A stretch of DNA of 64,000 nt, taken from the NCBI GenBank assembly GCA_963678705.1, contig OY783204.1, positions 16,688,759 to 16,752,758 on the forward strand. Reading direction: 5' to 3'. The translations under genes were made by a program, and so were the position numbers. Position 1 is the first letter of the stretch, and every line of letters begins with the position of its first letter. The notes beneath the pieces are model-generated. The model saw only the letters and a program-made list of their open reading frames with translations, made no database searches and had not been told where the DNA came from. Below are positions 21,225-33,709 of this stretch, piece after piece. This DNA comes from Panorpa germanica. Taxonomy: Eukaryota > Arthropoda > Insecta > Mecoptera > Panorpidae.

Positions 21225-21981
21225 CATAGTCGAACTAAAGGATAACGACTTAAAATAATAAGGATTATAACAAATGAATAATAATATTTGTATGGTAACA
21301 ATGCAATGGCACGTGTGATTAATCTTAAAAGCAATATATACTCGTATATTTTTTACATATTGAGTGAGTTTGTGATCTCAATTTTTAGGGGTCGTTTTTT
21401 TAATTTTTGAATAAAATATAGATTAATACGTGTATGTGTATATTGGCCTGTCCATTTTTTTAATAAACAAACGATTATGAAAACATAGCTATTTAAAATT
21501 AGAATTTCATTTTTGCCGCTTGTATTATCTCTGCGTATGAAGTCACAGCAGAAATAAATAATCGAGATTATTTTTCTTTTTTCACAACAATTATAATATT
21601 AAAACTTGATGGGATGCAACACCTAACTATTAGCAATCACTGACATATTCTATGCATCTGTGTTGTATAAAAGAGATAGCCAATGTCGTATGTGATCGAA
21701 TCTTCAATAATTAAATGGTACAAAATGACTATTTTAGTTGTGAATTTATCCCATGATCGAGGTCCTTTATGAATATAAAATGTTGTGCGAAATTTGTTTT
21801 TAACAAATATAATAAATAATTTATACATAAACTTGTTGATATTCCTTTTAATTTTAATTTAATTAAACAACGAACGACATTTCTTGACACACTGCTGAAT
21901 ATTGCTCACATTAATTGGCTAATACAACCCTTCAAGTGTTCATCCACTTATAATTACGGAATTCGACAAATTTATTTACTT
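21225..21981 (+). repeat. Intra-unit direct repeat, second copy (unit 1)
   Basis: Matches 5363-6081 with a roughly 35-bp additional segment near 21715-21750. It marks the distal side of the transposon-rich spacer. Confidence 0.8.
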
Positions 21982-23530
21982 AGGAAAGTTAGGTAGAAAA
22001 ATTTGCATAGGTTGTAAATTTTAACCCTTTTAAAAATATGTATTTGATATTCAAGGTTGTATCAATTTTTACGGGGGATCGTTGAATATACTAGTATACC
22101 GCATTCCTTTAAAAGAAAGTGTTAAGCTCGATCCCCGAACCAAAGTATATGTACAATTCAACTTCTCAGGCTGCAGTATAGTTCACATATAATAGGCAAC
22201 GCCACCATATAAACTGACTAGACCATTTCAGGTAATAATTTGCATACAAAATTAACTTTGTTGAACTATTAATGGTTTTCAGTTTTTCATATGCGGTATA
22301 ATGTTCATCAGAGTTGCTTTTCAATTATTGTTCTTAACGGTTCTAAATATACTTCAATTGGCACGGGTGTACTGCCATCTTACTTTGTTTTGTTACATAA
22401 AGTGAGCACTGAGATATTATAAAAGATTACCCATCATGTGAACCATACCGCTGTCTGATAAATTTATAATTATATTTGTACATAATGAATTTAACCCAGA
22501 AAATATAACTCTAGTTCAGGGTCGAACTCGAAGACACAGCAGTCAGTATCAAGCTATTTAATAAGATGTGACAAACATTGTTCTAAATTGCAAGCAGGTT
22601 GTGTGGCCCAGCAGCTGAAGAAGAGTTGCATTTGCCTAACTAATCTCTCACATTTCTCCATTATCTTGTTGCAATCTTGTAGGACACAGACTCTGTACTC
22701 TGTGCGAATAAGTGTGCCTCCATTATCTTTACACTATTTGAATATGTACCGTTTAAAACATTTTCAAAATCTGACCTTAACTTTCTTCAATTTGTTGACT
22801 TTGTAAGAAATATTTAGTTAAAGGATAGTTTCGAAGACCTCGCAAATTTTACTTTTTGAAAGTTTTTTTGAAAGGCGGTGGTCTAGAGCTCAGAAATTTA
22901 ACGCATTTTGAGAATTGTTTTTCTATAATAACAATAATGATAAAAGATATTTCAACTTTTTAAGCTCATTATTAATTCTGTCATATTAGTACATGGCAAA
23001 GCCTTTACAATACTTATCGTTATATTTAAGAAGTCCATGTCCAATGTCCGTATCCACCACGGCCTACCTTTGACAACATATGGTTATTACCGTTGCATGC
23101 AATTATGACTAGATACAATTGATTTCCACTTGCGCAATGGCTACAGAAGTGTTAATCAGGCTCTGCTAATATCACTGTAAGATATCATCTATAGTGTTAT
23201 GTTATGAGAGGTCCAATGTTCACGCTACGAGTCTTTTCAACTATATATGAGTATTAAAATAACGTTCGGAAAGTGGATTCGATCCCCGTTTTATATTTAT
23301 TTCCAAAACTATCTGACCGTGAGATTCCTCCATTTAGTCAACTCAAAACAACGCTCAAAAACGCGTTGTGTAAAGCTTCTAAAAGTTAGAAAAAACATTA
23401 ATTTACATTTTATTTCGATTGATCATTTTAAAAAAAATTGACTATTTTCAAAATAATAGTAATTATATTAAGTAGGATTTTGAAAATTGAGTTCGTAATT
23501 AAAATTAGATTACTTTTAGCATTTTTCTCA
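21982..23530 (+). other. Block upstream of giant-like copy 2
   Basis: Conserved upstream DNA found before copies 2, 3 and 4. No ORF with recognisable homology. A short portion (about 22160-22220) repeats DNA found at 8773-8830. It is the natural place for enhancers of the copy 2 gene, but this is inference from position and conservation only. Confidence 0.5.
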
Positions 23531-23643
23531 CGGTCCAATTATTAAAAATTAATAATATTTTTGAATATTTTCTATAATCCCTAGCATTCACATTTTTGCA
23601 AAATATCAATCATAAACTCTTTTACGACGCAGGTATCAATAAA

Positions 23644-23711
23644 CGTCCTGATTGGACGGCTTAAGTGACCAGTGGGTATATAAACCCCTTCTATTTTGAA
23701 AAAAAATCAGT
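23644..23711 (+). promoter_or_regulatory. Core promoter of giant-like copy 2
   Basis: The same CGTCC-TGATT-GGACG inverted repeat (23644-23658), TATATAAA (23677-23684) and TCAGT initiator (23707-23711) as copy 1, at identical spacing. Confidence 0.75.
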
Positions 23712-24298
23712 TTTATATAACCTAGTACACGTTACTGAGACCTCCGCATATTATTCATTGCAAATAAATTTTGTGATTTTATTTTAAGTGAAACGCGTGT
23801 TAAGTGTGTTCATAAACATTAAATTTTCTATCACCAGTTCAGATGTAAGTGTTTTTTTAATTTAACTATTATTATTGTTTGTTTTTGTTAAGTAAATTGT
23901 CTCATAGGTGATACATGTAACCAGTATAAATTAATTACTAAAAAAGTACGATTTTATCAATATGTAGGATACTTTATCATGGTTATGGACAGTGGCGTAG
24001 CTAGGTACCAAAGGCCCTGGTGTAAAAAGAAACTGGGGCCCTAACTAAACTGTTTAGGTTTTATCAAGTCAAAATATATATAAATACCTTAAAAATACAG
24101 AACTACTAGTTTATCATCAGCTCTTTATCGTGCACTGAATTCTACGGCAAAACTACTTACTATGTGCATGTGATCTTTAGTGATCGCCTAGGTACTACAG
24201 GTGAAGAGTTTAGGAACGTATACTTGGATTAGTAATATTGGTATTAAGCAATAAAAAAAAATCAAAATCACAAAAATCAAATGGTTTATGCACGTATA

Positions 24299-26334
24299 CA
24301 GGGTGTCCCAAAATTTAACGATAAGCCGGCACCAGAAGGTGGTCCTGCTCATGACTACAGAAGAAAAAAAAAAAAAATTTATCTCATTTTGCTTAGGAAT
24401 TAGAAAAAAAAAATTTTTTTTTTCGAAAATCGAAACACCTTAAGATGTTTTCAACTACCATGACCACAATTTTTAAAATATTTTTGTTTTTTTTTTTGTA
24501 TCGGCAACCTAAATAGCACTGCTATCCACCACAACCATTAAAACTCCCAGAATGCTAGTAGTTTTTGCACAAAATTTAATCGAAATTATTTTTTTCCCTA
24601 CATTTTTAAAGATTTTTACTTTCAGTCAACTTTAACTCATCGTGGTGTAAAAAAAAAGTATGAACACTACTATGGCAAGTTTTTTTAAAAATTGGCGCAA
24701 CTCTTTAGGATTCCAAAATGGTATAATACTCCAGGAAAACTAGCAATAAAAAAAAATTATGCATACTATTTCTAAACAAGAACCAAATTTCATAAATTGT
24801 TGTTGTTGATATTTAAATCTTTTACAATACCCAAAATAGATTTTTTATAGTTGAATGAATTAAAACAAATGGTACAAACAATTTTTCATTCATTTTATAA
24901 ATTTATTGCATTATTTACATTACAGTAAATGTTCAAATTGTTTCCCACCGGCATTAATACAGGCTCAACATCGCCTTAAAAAAGATTGTTTGTTTCGGAC
25001 GTTATTACCATTGGATAATATCCACAGTGGGTCGCATTTTGCGATGTTATGCTGCAAAAGCTCAGGGAAGATCCCAATTCTTAGGTAAAATTCTATAGTC
25101 GGATGAAATAACCTGCAAGAAAGATGGTTATTTAAATCTTCATAACCTACATAGCTGGAGCAATGAAAATTCGCACCTAATGAGACCAGACAAATCCCAA
25201 TATCAATTCAAGATTAACCTATGGACGGGCATATTAAATGGAAAAGTGCTTGGGCCCTTTAAAGTACAAGGAAATTAGATAACAATAGTTATTTGAACTT
25301 TTTACAAAATGACTTGTCAGAATTATTAGAAGACGTGCCCATAAGTGATTTACAAAACATTCGGTTGCAAAGTGATGGTTGCCCAGCTCACTATGCTCGT
25401 CCTGTGTGAGAATACTTAAACGAAGAGTATCCAGGGTTTAGATCGGGTGAATGAGGTGGCACGACATGGTCCTATTTTATGGCCACCCCATTCAACCGAT
25501 CTAAACCCCCTGGACTTCTTCTATTGGGGTTGTCTTAAAGAAAGAGTTTATTCAAAACCAGTAGCAACATTGGACGAGCTTCGACAAAAAATTACTCAGG
25601 TTGCACATCATATGAAAGGTAAACGATATGCTCGACGAATAAAAAGATTTTTTTTAAGGCGATGTCGTGCCTGTATTTAAGCTGGTGGCAAACATTTTGA
25701 CCATTTACTATAATGTAAATAAACTATAAAACTTATAAAATAAATGAAAAATTGTTTGTACCATTTGTTTTAATTCATTCAATAATAAAAAACCTCTTTT
25801 GGGTATTGTAAAAGTGATAACTATATCAACAACAACAATTTATGAAATATGGTTCTTGTTTAGAAATGCATAAATTTTTTTTATTGCTAGTTTTCCTGGA
25901 GTATTATACCATTTTGGAATCCTGAAGAGTTGCGCCAATTTTTAAAAAAACTTGGCATAGTAGTGTTTATACTTTTTTTTTACACCACGATGAGTTAAAG
26001 TTGACTGAAAGTAAAAATCTTTAAAAAATGTAGGGAAAAAAATAATTTCGATTAAATTTTGTGCAAAAACTACTAGCATTCTGGGAGTTTTAATGGTTGT
26101 GGTGGATAGCAGAGCTATTTAGGTTGCCGATACAAAAAAAAATCAAAAATATTTGAAAAATTGTGGTCATGGTAGTTAAAAAAATCTTAAGGTGTTTCAA
26201 TTTTCGAAAAAAAAATTTTTTTTTTCTAATTCCTAAACAAAATGAGATACATTTTTTTTTTCTTGTTTTCTTGTGTAGTCATGAGCAGCACCACCTTCTG
26301 GTGTCGGCTTATCGTTGAATTTTAGGACACCCTG
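24299..26334 (+). mobile_element. Tc1/mariner-like element with long inverted repeats, copy 2
   Basis: Same CAGGGTGTCC termini, same TA site and same broken transposase (about 24950-25680, with the WPPHSTDLNPLDFF block ending at 25680). It differs from the unit 1 copy by small indels only. Confidence 0.85.
24950..25680 (+). pseudogene. Decayed mariner-type transposase, copy 2
   Basis: Same remnants as in unit 1. One additional A near 25369 keeps the second-aspartate motif in a better frame than unit 1, but stops elsewhere still break it. Confidence 0.72.
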
Positions 26335-27306
26335 TATATGTACAACACTTTATTGTGCATAAAACATTAATTAAGTATATTACACACCGAGGGAAGAACG
26401 TAAGACATTTCAACCCGCGTGTAAAACTGACTCCGTTAAAATTGGCAAATACGCGGACTGGAATATCTTACTTTCTTCGCTGGCATGTATACTATTTTTC
26501 ACCATATTTGTAACCGAAATTTTAAATTTCTGCCACTGTTTTGGGAGGTTAAAAAGTAACTCATAAAATGTTTCACTCATGTAAATCAGATCTGTTCGAT
26601 CACGATCATTGTTTGCAAGACTCAGAAATACGAGCACCGGTTAGTACTGCATACCTCACAACAATGCTTAGCTGGTCTACCTTCGATAAATCTAAATCTA
26701 AACTGTTTTTTTTATAAAATGAAATAAAAACTGTGATTTCTCATAAGCCTCAATGTTAAATTAAAAAATTCAAAGTTCAATATATTTTTACTGGTTCGCT
26801 GCAGTTTTTCTAAAATTTAACGAGATCACTATCTTATTATAATCTACTAATACGCCAAATTTTAGAAAATATTAAACGGTAACTTTCTGACCGACAGTAC
26901 TACCTTAAAATCGTGTTGCACCCTATTTTATTTACATTCCAAAGGTGGGAGAATTTTTAGCTAGTACAATACCAGGTTTGCTGGTCCGTGTCCGAGGGCC
27001 CCCTGAGCTTGAGGGCCTAGCTACGCCAGTGGTTATGGACCTATAGGTTTCATTTTACATTTTAATACTTCATTATGTCATAGTTCTTCATAGTACCTCT
27101 TCACCCATAGTTCTACATGATACATATCTTAGTTGAACAGTTTACATATAATTTTTGATATAACTTAAAACAATATTTTTTATTTGTACTAAAAGTGTTT
27201 GCTGGTTTTTAGATTTAGCTTTTCATGATATGATTTTACTTTTTTGTACTAAATATATTTATTAATATGTATTTGATTTTACAGATTACGTTCAAGAAAA
27301 ACAACC

Positions 27307-28296
27307 ATGTTTCCAGTTTTTTATAATCCTTTAACTGAGCCGTTGGACCTGTCTTGTCCGCGTCGTAGTGATAGTGTTGAAACACACAAATCGCCATGCC
27401 CGCCGATTAGCTCTCAGTCATTAGAGCAAGGATCTAATAATCCTGAATCTTCAAGAACTTCCCCTAACGAAGGCAAACCTACGACTCACACGATCAACCA
27501 CTGTGATGTTCAGTCATTAGAGCAAGGATCTAATAATCCTGAATCTTCAAGAACTTCCACTAACAAAGACAGACCTACGACACACACGATCAACCACTGT
27601 GATTTTCAGTCATTAGAGCAAGGATCTAATAATCCTGAATCTTCAAGAACTTCCCCTAACGAAGACAGACTTACGACTCACACGATCAACCTTCAAAATC
27701 TTATAAATCGCATTGTCAATGCGACAACGTATCAAGGTCTGCCGCAATATCCGAGTATGTTTTTCCATCAGCAGATGCAGAATCAATTCTTTCCACATAC
27801 CATTGCTCACCAAATGCCCCAAATTGAAACTCCAAAAAGAAACTCAGAAATACCTGAGTTAGAATCGGTAGCTACTTCGAATTCAACGTCGAAGAGTCGT
27901 AAAAGACTTCGTCCTTTTAAGAACTACCCGAAAGACCCAGCAGAATTACCAGCTTATGTTAATGCTGAAGATAATGAAGAATATATCAAGTTTCGAGAAG
28001 CGGAAATGGCAAAAATAAATGCTTTGAATGGGGGTCAACCCACAGTCACAAACCCTAAAATGCGTCGAACTGTTCCTTCAGAAGGTGACGCTGATAACAG
28101 TTCCAACCCTAAAAAGGATCCAGCTTATTACGAGCGACGAATGAAGAATAATGCATCTGCTAAAAGATCTAGAGACAAAAGAAGAATTCATGAACACGAA
28201 TCAACCATACGCATTAAGTTCTTAGAGAATGACAATGCGAAGCTTCGTGCTGAAAATAATGCATTACGAGAGCAAGTGTTCCATCTCCCAAAATAG
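27307..28296 (+). CDS. gt-like: Giant-like bZIP transcription factor, copy 2 (329 aa, long type)
   Basis: Same architecture as copy 1: PLDLS motif, tripled 32-residue repeat, RPFKNYPKDP and TVTNPKMRRT blocks, and a bZIP ending VFHLPK. By eye, six codon differences separate copies 1 and 2 and four change the protein (Cys21 to Ser, Asp to Gly in repeat 1, Glu to Lys in repeat 2, Asn to Lys before the RKR stretch). The bZIP is identical in protein. An intact promoter, splice sites and poly(A) signal argue for a functional gene rather than a relic. Confidence 0.9.
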   Translation: MFPVFYNPLTEPLDLSCPRRSDSVETHKSPCPPISSQSLEQGSNNPESSRTSPNEGKPTTHTINHCDVQSLEQGSNNPESSRTSTNKDRPTTHTINHCDFQSLEQGSNNPESSRTSPNEDRLTTHTINLQNLINRIVNATTYQGLPQYPSMFFHQQMQNQFFPHTIAHQMPQIETPKRNSEIPELESVATSNSTSKSRKRLRPFKNYPKDPAELPAYVNAEDNEEYIKFREAEMAKINALNGGQPTVTNPKMRRTVPSEGDADNSSNPKKDPAYYERRMKNNASAKRSRDKRRIHEHESTIRIKFLENDNAKLRAENNALREQVFHLPK

Positions 28297-28319
28297 AGTG
28301 AAATTATTTATCCATACTT

Positions 28320-28325
28320 AATAAA
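28320..28325 (+). promoter_or_regulatory. Poly(A) signal AATAAA, giant-like copy 2
   Basis: Same distance from the stop as in copy 1. Confidence 0.6.
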
Positions 28326-30288
28326 CAAGTGTTAAGTTTTAAATTAAAGACATCAATTTTTGGACTTTGGCAACATTGCCTATAAGAATTTTATACAGTC
28401 CAGTAAATTGATAGTGTGATATATCATGTGACTTTTTAATTGATACTGTTCTATATTTAAAAAATATCTAAAAAATTATATGTATATCATATTTTCAGAA
28501 ATGTATTATGTAAAAACACAATAAAATAAAATAATCAAATATCTGGTAATAATCATTTGTATACCTTGAGTTTTGGATTACATTTTGAGAAAGAATTTTT
28601 TAAAGTAAATAATTGTTACATAAACCGTTCTGTTGTTTTAAATATAATGACGTCATTTATTTTATAAGGTAATATTGGCAAATGCAAGAGTTTTGAAAAG
28701 CATAATACAATAAAATATATATTCAAGTCTTCATATCATCGAAGTATATGTGTAACAATTGTTGCAGCGATTTAGGCGCTGCAGTTCACATTAAATAAAA
28801 CTACGCATATTAGTATAGATAAAAGATATTATAAATTATCATAAAATCTACATATTATAATGTTCGTAGTTGTCAAACTGTTCCACCGTTTATAACATAG
28901 TCGAACTAAAGGATAACGACTTAAAATAATAAAGGATTCTAACAAATGAATAATAATATTAGTATGGTAACAATGCAATGGCACGTGTGATAATTCTTAA
29001 AAGCAATATATACTCGTATATTTTTTACATATTGAGTGAGTTTGTGATTTCAATTTTTAGGGGTCGTTTTTTTAATTTTTGAATAAAATATAGATTAATA
29101 CGTGTATGTGTATATTGGCCTGTCTATTTTTTTAATAAACAAACGATTATGAAAACATAGCTATTTAAAATTAGAATTTCATTTTTGCCGCTTGTATTAT
29201 CTCTGCGTATGAAGTCACAGCAGAAATAAATAATCGAGATTATTTTTTCTTTTTTCACAACAATTATAATATTAAAACTTGATGGGATGCAAGACCTAAC
29301 TATTAGCAATCACTGACATATTCTATGCATCTGTGTTGTATAAAAGAGATAGCCAATGTCGTATGTGATCGAATCTTAAATAATTAAATCTTAAATAATC
29401 GAGGTCTTTTATGAATATAAAATGTTGGGCGAAATTTGTTTTTAACAAATATAATAAATAATTTATACATAAATTTGTTGATATTCCTTTTAATTTTGAA
29501 CAACGAGCGACATTTGTTGACACACTGCTGAATATTGCTCACATTAATTGGCTAATACAACCCTTCTAGTGTTCATGCGGTTATAATTACGGAATTCGAC
29601 AAATTTATTTACTTTTATTATCTTATTTTGAAAACTTAGGTAGAAAATTTTGCATGCTCAGTAAACATTTTGGAGTAAATTCTACTTAATTTCTATTACA
29701 TATCATGAGTTTTTTGTCTGAAACGTGTTCGTTTTCTGTTCAGTCGTTCATAGAAAAGGCCCTTTTTATGGCCTACAGAGATCGCAACGACGGTTCACTG
29801 CTGAATTAAAAGCGGAGTCGGTTTATGATGTATGCACTAGCAGGGATGGTAGGGATATAAAACTGAATGGATTTCTACTTTTTAGAGTCTGCAAAATATA
29901 AATATTTAAATGAAGAAATAAATAGATTGTTTTGGTGATTCAAAAATCCACGATCGGCAGGTCTGCGTTAGGTTTAAAACCTCTGTCTTACCCTCGCTGC
30001 TTAAAGTATTCGTTTAAACATATTATATTCGGAGATTGAGGGAGACAGCGTGTGCCATTAAAGAAATATTTGTTGAAAAAGGATAGCATATACTTTAAAC
30101 ATACTGTACTGAACGAAATACTATACAAGTATACAAGTGTAACTGTGAAAAATATATTTTACTTGTCTAACCGCATCTCGTTTCTCTCTCACTTTGGAAT
30201 GCAAATGAACTAAACAAATATATATCCTAGTGTGAAAGAAACAACTGCTACTTAATGAATGATGTTGGAAAAAGAAAGAATATTATTA
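28326..30288. repeat. Post-gene spacer, unit 2
   Basis: Contains the left 47-bp inverted repeat arm (28847-28893), the first copy of the direct repeat (28896-29614) and further spacer matching 6082-6776. No gene recognised. Confidence 0.6.
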
Positions 30289-32363
30289 TGGCCCTTATTT
30301 TGAAAGTTAAATTTTTTTTTTACGGCACCCTCCCTTCTGGTGCCAATGCCTAAAAAAATGATTTATGTAAAATTTTAGGTCAATCGGATAATGGGAAAAC
30401 GTGCCCCAAGAGCCCCAAAAATCGAAAAATCTCTGATTTTTCTTTGAAAATTCATATATCTTGCGAATTATTTATTTTACGCAAAAACTTATTATGCAAA
30501 AGTTGTAGATCTAATAAAAATACCTACATTATCATCTATTACTTTTTCTTGTACGACTAACAATTTTCGAGAAATAGATGAAAATCAGCTCATTTATTAA
30601 AAATCCACGAGAATCGAAAAATGACAAAATCACGACATAAAAATCGATTTTATTTATTTATTTTACAAAATATTTATTATACATAAAAAAGTGTTTTACA
30701 AAAGTTGTAGATCTATTAAAAATTCATATATTATCCTCTATCCCTTTTTTTACACACCTAACAGTTTCCGCGAAAACGGTGAAAATCAATTAATTTTTCT
30801 AAATATTTTGACGCTGCGATAAAGTCGATTTTGTGTAGCCTGGAAACTTTCGACGATAATCATTTACAACTTGAAGTACATACTGTTTCTGTTGTTCGTT
30901 TTTCCTAAATAATTTATTATAATCTCCATGAGCTTAACTCCTCTCTCGGCCGAATCATTTACAACTTTTAATTTGTTCCTTAATTCCAGACCTTTTATAT
31001 AGCTTTCATTTTTATGCCACACCGATGGTTCTGTCATAAGGAATTCATCATTCAAGTCAAATCTTTTGAAAAATTCTCTAGTTTCAGAAGAAACGAATTG
31101 TTCAATTCCATCGTTAATAATTTCTGGAATTTCATCTATTAGTATCTGTATTCGTTTCTCACTTGTTACTAATAAATCAGTTTCGCGATTCAAAGCATTG
31201 ATCATTTTCATTTTTGAATCAAATGACAAATTTGGTTCAAAAAAAGCTAAAGCCACTACCTCAGGGCTTAAATACCATAAATGATTCCTTAGTTTTTGTA
31301 AAGCCACTCGAGAGATATCACGATCGATAGCTTGATATTGGAACAGTTTCGAAAGAACCTTAAAATCCTGATACGGTGTTTTTGCAGCAGAAGGCGCATA
31401 AAACCATGCTTCGACATACACATTCACAAGAAAAATACAAATATCACAAATTGCACTTTGTTCTATTTCTAATAATTCAAATTTATCACGAAACAGAAAA
31501 TTTTTCAAACAGTAAATAGTCTTTGCCATCCGCCTTGCATGATGGAAAGCCCCGGGAACACGGAAAAATATTCCACGAGATGGTGTTTCGCCAAGAAAAA
31601 TAGCTGTTAATTCTAAAAGTTTCCTATAATCCTCTCTAGGCTGCTGTTCGTTCAAAGTGATTCTAACAAAGTCAAGATAGTGCGATATATCGCCCCGATT
31701 CAAATGCCTCGTGATCTTTTCGTCTTCAATCCCAGATCGGAAATTTTTAAGATTGATTTTAGGCCAAGCACTTTGAAATTTTTTAAATATTGCCACAGTT
31801 GGACCTGTATTTTTGCCTATCTTTTTATCGAAAACGCTTCTAAGGATAATTTCAATTTGGTTAAAGAAAACTGTGGGTGGGTCTTTGGATGGGGGAATAA
31901 AGTGGATATGGAAACAAAAACTACTATGAGTCAAAATTTGAACTATCTATACAATGTACAAATCACTTTTGAATCATAGATGACGCTAATATTTTACTCA
32001 CGGCACTTTGTGGTACAAGCTGAATTTCGATCATCAGTCGTTCGTCGATATAGAACGTTATATGGAAGTAAAGTGATTTTCACGTATTTCTCGAAAATCG
32101 TTCGTCGTACGAAAAAAAGTCATAGATGATAATATATGTGTTTTTAATAGATCTACAACTTTTGTATATTACATTTTTGCATAAAATTATTATTTCGCAA
32201 GATAAATAATTTTTTTTTAAAAATTCTGGAATTTTTCAATTTTCCGGGCTCTTGGGGCACCCGGATACTACATATATTATTTTTTCATGCAATGGAACCA
32301 AACTGGGGGGTGCCGCAATAAAAAATCTCAAAAATAATTTTCACCAAGAGTAAATAAGGGCCA
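30289..32363 (-). mobile_element. DNA-transposon-like element with TGGCCCTTATTT ends, unit 2
   Basis: Same ends as in unit 1, but about 120 bp longer at the 3' end of its ORF, so it is the most complete of the four copies. Confidence 0.65.
30864..31934 (-). CDS. Mobile-element ORF, VNDSAERGVKL family, unit 2 copy (356 aa)
   Basis: The longest open version. It contains the IYCLKNFLFRDKFELLE region, HLWYLSPEVVALAFF, the ETREFFKRFDL block and VVNDSAERGVKLME near the C-terminus, after which the frame is lost (unit 3 reads MEDYNKL here). The family is one I associate with repetitive arthropod proteins of unknown biochemistry. It is probably a C-terminal fragment of an original longer transposase or accessory protein. 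Confidence 0.6.
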   Translation of the reverse strand: MTHSSFCFHIHFIPPSKDPPTVFFNQIEIILRSVFDKKIGKNTGPTVAIFKKFQSAWPKINLKNFRSGIEDEKITRHLNRGDISHYLDFVRITLNEQQPREDYRKLLELTAIFLGETPSRGIFFRVPGAFHHARRMAKTIYCLKNFLFRDKFELLEIEQSAICDICIFLVNVYVEAWFYAPSAAKTPYQDFKVLSKLFQYQAIDRDISRVALQKLRNHLWYLSPEVVALAFFEPNLSFDSKMKMINALNRETDLLVTSEKRIQILIDEIPEIINDGIEQFVSSETREFFKRFDLNDEFLMTEPSVWHKNESYIKGLELRNKLKVVNDSAERGVKLMEIIINYLGKTNNRNSMYFKL

Positions 32364-32568
32364 CTCTAATGTACACACATAATCATAAACTTCTCAGGCT
32401 GCGGTATGGTTCACATATAATAGGCAACGACACCATATAAACTGCCAACATAATAGAAGGTATCGGTTTTAGTACACTCAAGAGAAGTGCCGTTTTTAAA
32501 GATTCCCGTCAAGTTTTTTAGGTAACGTTTCCAAACCTTTGATTTAACTACTTTAAACCTCCACCACA

Positions 32569-33678
32569 TATAAGGACATTAACATTATTGCTGTCAGCCA
32601 AAGAAAAATTGAGGTGGAGACCAATAGCCCATTTCTGGCTAATAAAATTATAGAAGACGCTATAGTTCTAGCTAAATACAAGAGCATAATTCCGAAGAAT
32701 TTGGTAGAAGTGCAGGGACTAATCGACTTACACCCCGATAATCTGGATGACGTATTCCTACATGACGCAGTAGGCTTTAATAAAAATAGTAGACAGTTGG
32801 CACCAAAAATTACCGATTTTATTAGATTTAATAGAATTGAAGAAGGCAAAAAGACTCCTACTTGGAAGTGCCTAATATCCTTTAGCGGGGATAAGATCCC
32901 GGAATATATAGCCTTCCAGGGTATCCTTTACCCAGTTTCGGCGTATATACAGAGAATTATACAGTGTCGTCGGTGCTGGAAATTTGGCCACTCCACTAAT
33001 TTCTGCAGAAGTGCTGAATATTGCCAATTTTGTGGTGGAGATCACAGCTCTTTAAGTTGCAAGAAAGAGAAGTTATTTTGTCGCAACTGTAAAGAAGACC
33101 ATAAAGCTGACGATAGATCCTGCAGCAAATACTTAGAATTGAAAAATAAAAACGAAGCTAAAGCTAAAACTACCTATATAGAAAAAATTAAAATTGATCG
33201 TGGGAAAGAGGTATTTACATTAAACCTTTTTGAGTTCCCTTCTTTGGAAGAAAGTATAAATAAAAAGAAAATTACAGACTGTATTATAAGCGGTGAACCG
33301 GAAAGGAAAATCCGTAGAGTTTAGAAAATTTCAGAGCCCCGCAGATCCCCCCGAGAAGTAAAGAAAAGGACGTGGAAACCTGACAATACACATAAGGTAA
33401 AGGAAAACGAACGCTCTAAGCCAATTCCCGTAAATAAAACCGATAAAGTGAAAGAACCAGAGATAATTAAGAAATCAGAGTTCGTTAAGAAAACTGATTT
33501 AGACAAAAATTTTATTGAGAATTCAGAAGAGATCAGAGATTCAGAGGAGATAAACCAAAATATTGATACTGACGAAGTAGTTTTAGAAGCAGAAACTATT
33601 ACTAATAATTTGAACCAAAAAATTGTAAATAACCATACTATTCCACCCCCAGATAATCAAAATATTGAAATGTTCTAA
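32569..33678 (+). pseudogene. I-type LINE ORF1 (zinc-knuckle protein), unit 2
   Basis: 5'-truncated gag-like ORF. Knuckles read CRRCWKFGHSTNFC, CQFCGGDHSSLSC and CRNCKEDHKADDRSC, followed by a lysine/glutamate-rich tail. Small indels at about 33300-33320, netting +3 against unit 4, create a TAG at 33322-33324; the tail continues in the same frame to 33678. Confidence 0.82.
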
Positions 33679-33709
33679 TACAAATATTAGTTAACAAACA
33701 TAATAAAAA

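Larger units (their letters stand above)
1..23530 (+). repeat. Tandem array unit 1 (giant-like locus)
   Basis: First of four head-to-tail copies of a large segmental duplication. The sequence at the window start recurs almost unchanged at 23531, 42850 and 55986. Order inside: promoter, exon 1, intron with nested transposons, giant-like ORF, an inverted-repeat/direct-repeat pair, a minus-strand element ORF, a degenerate repeat field, a Jockey LINE split by a BEL/Pao element, a (TA)n tract, and the block upstream of the next copy. It is the longest unit because of the two nested retrotransposons. The exact breakpoint is arbitrary because the window begins inside the array. Confidence 0.93.
23990..27031. 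mobile_element. hAT-like element, copy 2
   Basis: Same ends and same flanking GTTATGGA octamers as in unit 1, so it is the same ancestral insertion duplicated with the unit. Confidence 0.82.
23709..27284 (+). other. Exon 1 and intron of giant-like copy 2
   Basis: Non-coding exon 1 (23709-23844), GTAAGT donor at 23845, AG acceptor at 27283-27284. The intron holds the same nested hAT/mariner pair as copy 1. Confidence 0.75.

Noticed and set aside
22588-22806. 72-codon Cys-containing ORF in the upstream block (also 55004)
   Set aside because: Lengths and sequence differ by indels between units and unit 2 lacks the frame; no domain or promoter context.
23268-23295. tRNA T-arm-like GGATTCGATCCCC
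   Set aside because: No matching D-arm, anticodon arm or acceptor stem in the flanks on either strand; also conserved merely as part of the upstream block.
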